This document shows, piece by piece, positions 6,400 to 8,555 of a stretch of DNA of 8,555 nucleotides (the stretch's first letter is position 1; each line of letters opens with the position of its first letter). The notes beneath the pieces are model-generated. The model was given only the letters and a program-made list of their open reading frames with translations. It was not told where the DNA came from and did not search any database. The DNA is from DASZGI01 sp035938995 (GTDB lineage: Bacteria > Actinomycetota > Actinomycetes > Streptomycetales > Catenulisporaceae). The position numbers and the translations under genes were made by a program. The stretch is from the NCBI RefSeq assembly GCF_035938995.1, contig NZ_DASZGI010000025.1, forward strand, positions 1 to 8,555. Direction: 5' to 3'.

Positions 6400-7260
6400 A
6401 TGAAAGCACCGCTGACATTCGCCGACAGTCGCACCAGGGTCGGAACCCGGCTCGTACTCGGGCTGCTGACCTGGTTCATCGTCCTGGTGTTCTTCTTCCC
6501 GGTGCTCTGGATGGCGCTGACCGGGTTCAAGACCGAGCCCACCGCGAACACACCGACGCCGAAGTTCGTGTTCTCCCCCACCCTCTTCGAATACCAGTCG
6601 GTCTGGTGGGGGACGCCGGGCACGGCCGGGCTGCGCGGCTTCCTCGAGCACTCGATCGTGATCTCGATCGGCAGCACGATCGTCGTGATCGCGCTGGCGC
6701 TGCCGTGTGCCTACGCGCTCGCGATCCGGCCGGTTCGCAAGTGGCGGGACGTGCTGTTCTTCTTCATCTCGACGAAGATGCTTCCGATCGTCGGCGCGAT
6801 CATCCCGCTCTTCATCATCGCCCGCGACCTGAACATCCTCGACACGCAGCGGCTGCTGATCGTGCTGTACACGGCGATGAATCTGCCGATCGCGGTGTGG
6901 ATGCTGCGCTCGTTCCTGCTCGAGGTGCCGATCTCGGTCATCGAGGCCGCGCAGGTGGACGGCGCCAAGCTGCCACGCCAGTTGCGCTCGCTCGTGATCC
7001 CGCTGATCATGCCGGGCCTGGCGGCGGCCGCGTTGCTGTGCTTCATCTTCTCGTGGAACGAGTTCTTCCTCGCGGTGAACCTCACCACCACCAACGGCGC
7101 GACCGTGCCCATCTACCTGGTGGGTTTCGTCGCCCCGGAGGGCCAGTTCCTCGCCCACCTCTGTGCGGCGGCGACCGTGGCCTGTCTGCCGGTGCTGATC
7201 GCCGGCTGGGCCGCGCAGGACAAGCTCGTCCGAGGGCTGTCCATGGGCGCCGTGAAGTAA
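6400..7260 (+). CDS. ABC transporter permease, MalG-like (polyol/sugar)
   Basis: A 286-residue partner permease of the CUT1 type. ATG 6400 follows the previous stop (TGA 6396-6398) by one base. There is only a weak GAGG at 6391-6394, so translation is probably coupled to the upstream permease. The first membrane segment is at residues about 18-40 (LVLGLLTWFIVLVFFFPVLW), followed by further hydrophobic segments. The EAA loop is E182-A-A-Q-V-D-G through SLVIPLIMP (about 182-205). The segment FSWNEFFLAVNLT is typical of MalG-like proteins of polyol and sugar systems. It pairs with the upstream permease to form the channel. No ATP-binding subunit gene is found in the visible operon. Confidence 0.93.
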   Translation: MKAPLTFADSRTRVGTRLVLGLLTWFIVLVFFFPVLWMALTGFKTEPTANTPTPKFVFSPTLFEYQSVWWGTPGTAGLRGFLEHSIVISIGSTIVVIALALPCAYALAIRPVRKWRDVLFFFISTKMLPIVGAIIPLFIIARDLNILDTQRLLIVLYTAMNLPIAVWMLRSFLLEVPISVIEAAQVDGAKLPRQLRSLVIPLIMPGLAAAALLCFIFSWNEFFLAVNLTTTNGATVPIYLVGFVAPEGQFLAHLCAAATVACLPVLIAGWAAQDKLVRGLSMGAVK

Positions 7261-7309
7261 GCGCGGCACGCCGCCACGACTCCTCAGGTACTTCTCAGCC
7301 CTCGAATAC

Positions 7310-7316
7310 AGGGAGG
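7310..7316 (+). promoter_or_regulatory. Ribosome binding site of the dehydrogenase gene
   Basis: AGGGAGG lies seven bases before ATG 7324 and fixes that start. The 63-base gap from the permease stop shows no hairpin or promoter that I could identify, so the dehydrogenase is probably read from the same transcript. Confidence 0.75.
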
Positions 7317-7323
7317 CTCCCGC

Positions 7324-8555
7324 ATGCCCTCGCACCCGGCCGACGATCCGAGCGGCCTCCAGGCGGTCCTCACCGCCCCGACCGGCTACGACCGATCCGC
7401 TGTCACCGTGGGGATAGTGCATTTCGGCGTCGGCGGATTCCACCGCGCGCACCAGGCCGCGTACATCGACTCCCTGATGACTGAAGGGATGGCGATGGAC
7501 TGGGGAATCTGCGGTGTCGGCGTCATGCCCTCCGATCGCGCGATGGGCCAGGCGCTCATCCCGCAGCAGGGCCGGTACACCCTGGTCGCCAAGCACCCCG
7601 ACGGGACGCTCGAACCGCGCGTGATCGGCTCGATCGTCGAGTACCTCTACGCCCCGGACAATCCCGAACTGGTCCTCCGCATGCTCACCCGCGAGGAGAC
7701 CCGGATCGTCTCGCTCACCATCACCGAGGGCGGATACAACTTCAACCAGGCCACCCACGAGTTCATCGCGGACGATCCCGGTGTCGTGGCCGACCTGCGG
7801 CCCGGGGCCACGCCCTCCACGGTCTTCGGCTACGTCGTCGAGGCGCTCGATCGCCGTCGACGCAGCGGGGTCCCCCCGTTCACGGTGATGTCCTGCGACA
7901 ACATCCAGTCCAACGGCCACGTCGCGCGCGAGATGTTCACCGCGTTCGCCGAGCTGCGCGATCCCGAACTGGCGCAATGGATCACCGCGCGGGTGCACTT
8001 CCCCGACTCCATGGTCGACCGGATCACGCCATCGACTACAGACGCGGACCGCGAGCAATTGCGCACCGAACTCGGCATCGAGGACAACTGGCCGGTGATC
8101 TGCGAGCCGTTCACGCAGTGGGTGCTCGAGGACGACTTCAGCCTCGGCCGTCCGCCTCTCGAACAGGTCGGCGTGCAAATGGTCGACGACGTCGCGCCGT
8201 ACGAGCTGATGAAGCTCAGGCTCCTCAATGCCAGTCATCAGGCCCTCGCGTATTTCGGGCATCTGCTGGGGCATCGGTACGTCCATGAAGCCGCCGTAGA
8301 CCCTCGGCTCAAGCACTACATCCGGGTCTACATGGACACCGAGGCGACCCCGACGCTGCTCCCGGTGCCGGGGGTGGATCTGGACGCGTACAAGACCGAA
8401 CTACTGGAGCGGTTCGCCAATCCCGGAATCCGCGACACGATCGCCAGGTTGTGCGCCGAGAGCTCCGACCGAATCCCCAAGTGGGTGCTCCCCGTGATCC
8501 GGCAGAATCTGGCCGGCGGCGGCCCGATCTCGCACGCGACCGCGATCGTCGCGAG
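7324..8555 (+). CDS. Mannitol 2-dehydrogenase-family polyol oxidoreductase (3' end outside window)
   Basis: 410 residues are visible; the family is about 480-500 residues long, so roughly 80-90 are missing beyond the window edge. The N-terminal nucleotide-binding domain has VHFGVGGFHRAH (residues about 32-43), the family's dinucleotide-binding motif. SCDN (190-193) followed by IQSNG, and FPDSMVDRITP, are family signatures. The catalytic set K297, N302 and H305 sits in MKLRLLNASHQALAYFG, with the Lys-x4-Asn-x2-His spacing of long-chain mannitol dehydrogenases. The enzyme should oxidise a hexitol or pentitol to the 2-ketose with NAD(P), for example mannitol to fructose, in the cytoplasm. Relatives with the same motifs act on arabinitol, sorbitol or altronate/fructuronate, so the substrate is not certain. 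Its place after the permeases fits oxidation of the imported, unphosphorylated polyol. Confidence 0.92.
   Translation, partial: MPSHPADDPSGLQAVLTAPTGYDRSAVTVGIVHFGVGGFHRAHQAAYIDSLMTEGMAMDWGICGVGVMPSDRAMGQALIPQQGRYTLVAKHPDGTLEPRVIGSIVEYLYAPDNPELVLRMLTREETRIVSLTITEGGYNFNQATHEFIADDPGVVADLRPGATPSTVFGYVVEALDRRRRSGVPPFTVMSCDNIQSNGHVAREMFTAFAELRDPELAQWITARVHFPDSMVDRITPSTTDADREQLRTELGIEDNWPVICEPFTQWVLEDDFSLGRPPLEQVGVQMVDDVAPYELMKLRLLNASHQALAYFGHLLGHRYVHEAAVDPRLKHYIRVYMDTEATPTLLPVPGVDLDAYKTELLERFANPGIRDTIARLCAESSDRIPKWVLPVIRQNLAGGGPISHATAIVA

Noticed and set aside
6370..8316. Long minus-strand open frame of 648 residues opposite the permease and dehydrogenase genes
   Set aside because: It is the low-complexity Arg/Asp/Glu/His/Gly-rich shadow of high-GC coding on the + strand. 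It matches no family I recognise, and the + strand genes carry clear motifs.
1..8555. CRISPR arrays, tRNA or rRNA genes, phage genes, complete IS elements
   Set aside because: I saw no regularly spaced repeats, cloverleaf or rRNA-like sequence, phage structural genes, or intact transposase with inverted ends.

Overview
The window is a high-GC stretch with strong G/C preference at third codon positions, GTG as well as ATG starts, and hairpin terminators without T-tracts. With its Shine-Dalgarno sites and gene families, this points to an actinomycete (Streptomyces/Catenulispora-like). No species is assigned. All six genes called are on the + strand, and the window cuts the first and the last.

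Region 1 (1-2016) is the 3' part of a gene for a large carbohydrate-active enzyme. It encodes two tandem F5/8 type C (discoidin/CBM32-like) modules, then a glycoside hydrolase family 2 catalytic barrel of the exo-beta-glucosaminidase/mannosidase-like type, then C-terminal beta-sandwich sequence. The second F5/8C module stops in mid-domain and runs straight into the barrel. The N-terminal GH2 sandwich domains normally found just before the barrel are absent there. A compound hairpin (2029-2090) follows the stop codon.

Region 2 (about 2017-3014) is roughly 1 kb without an intact gene. It is a patchwork of relics: a minus-strand fragment of an IS3-type transposase (2194-2319) abuts a plus-strand fragment of an RHS/YD-repeat protein (2320-2489) that carries a one-base frameshift. 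Further on, an imperfect direct repeat (2721-2736 and 2759-2774) resembles a regulator-binding site.

Region 3 (3015-8555) is a polyol/sugar uptake and oxidation cluster. In order it has a DeoR/GlpR-family regulator, a lipoprotein substrate-binding protein, two ABC permeases (MalF-like, then MalG-like, separated by one base), and a mannitol 2-dehydrogenase-family enzyme that runs off the window. No ATPase gene lies among them, which in actinomycetes usually means a shared MsiK-type ATPase encoded elsewhere. The likely scheme is that the binding protein captures a hexitol or pentitol, the permeases import it unphosphorylated, and the dehydrogenase oxidises it to a ketose with NAD(P). The DeoR protein would control the set. 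Two consecutive strong hairpins between the binding-protein and permease genes probably set a high ratio of binding protein to permease.

I found no wholly new system. The parts most worth a second look are the chimeric F5/8C-GH2 junction, the IS3/RHS relic patchwork, the tandem hairpins and the putative operator repeats.
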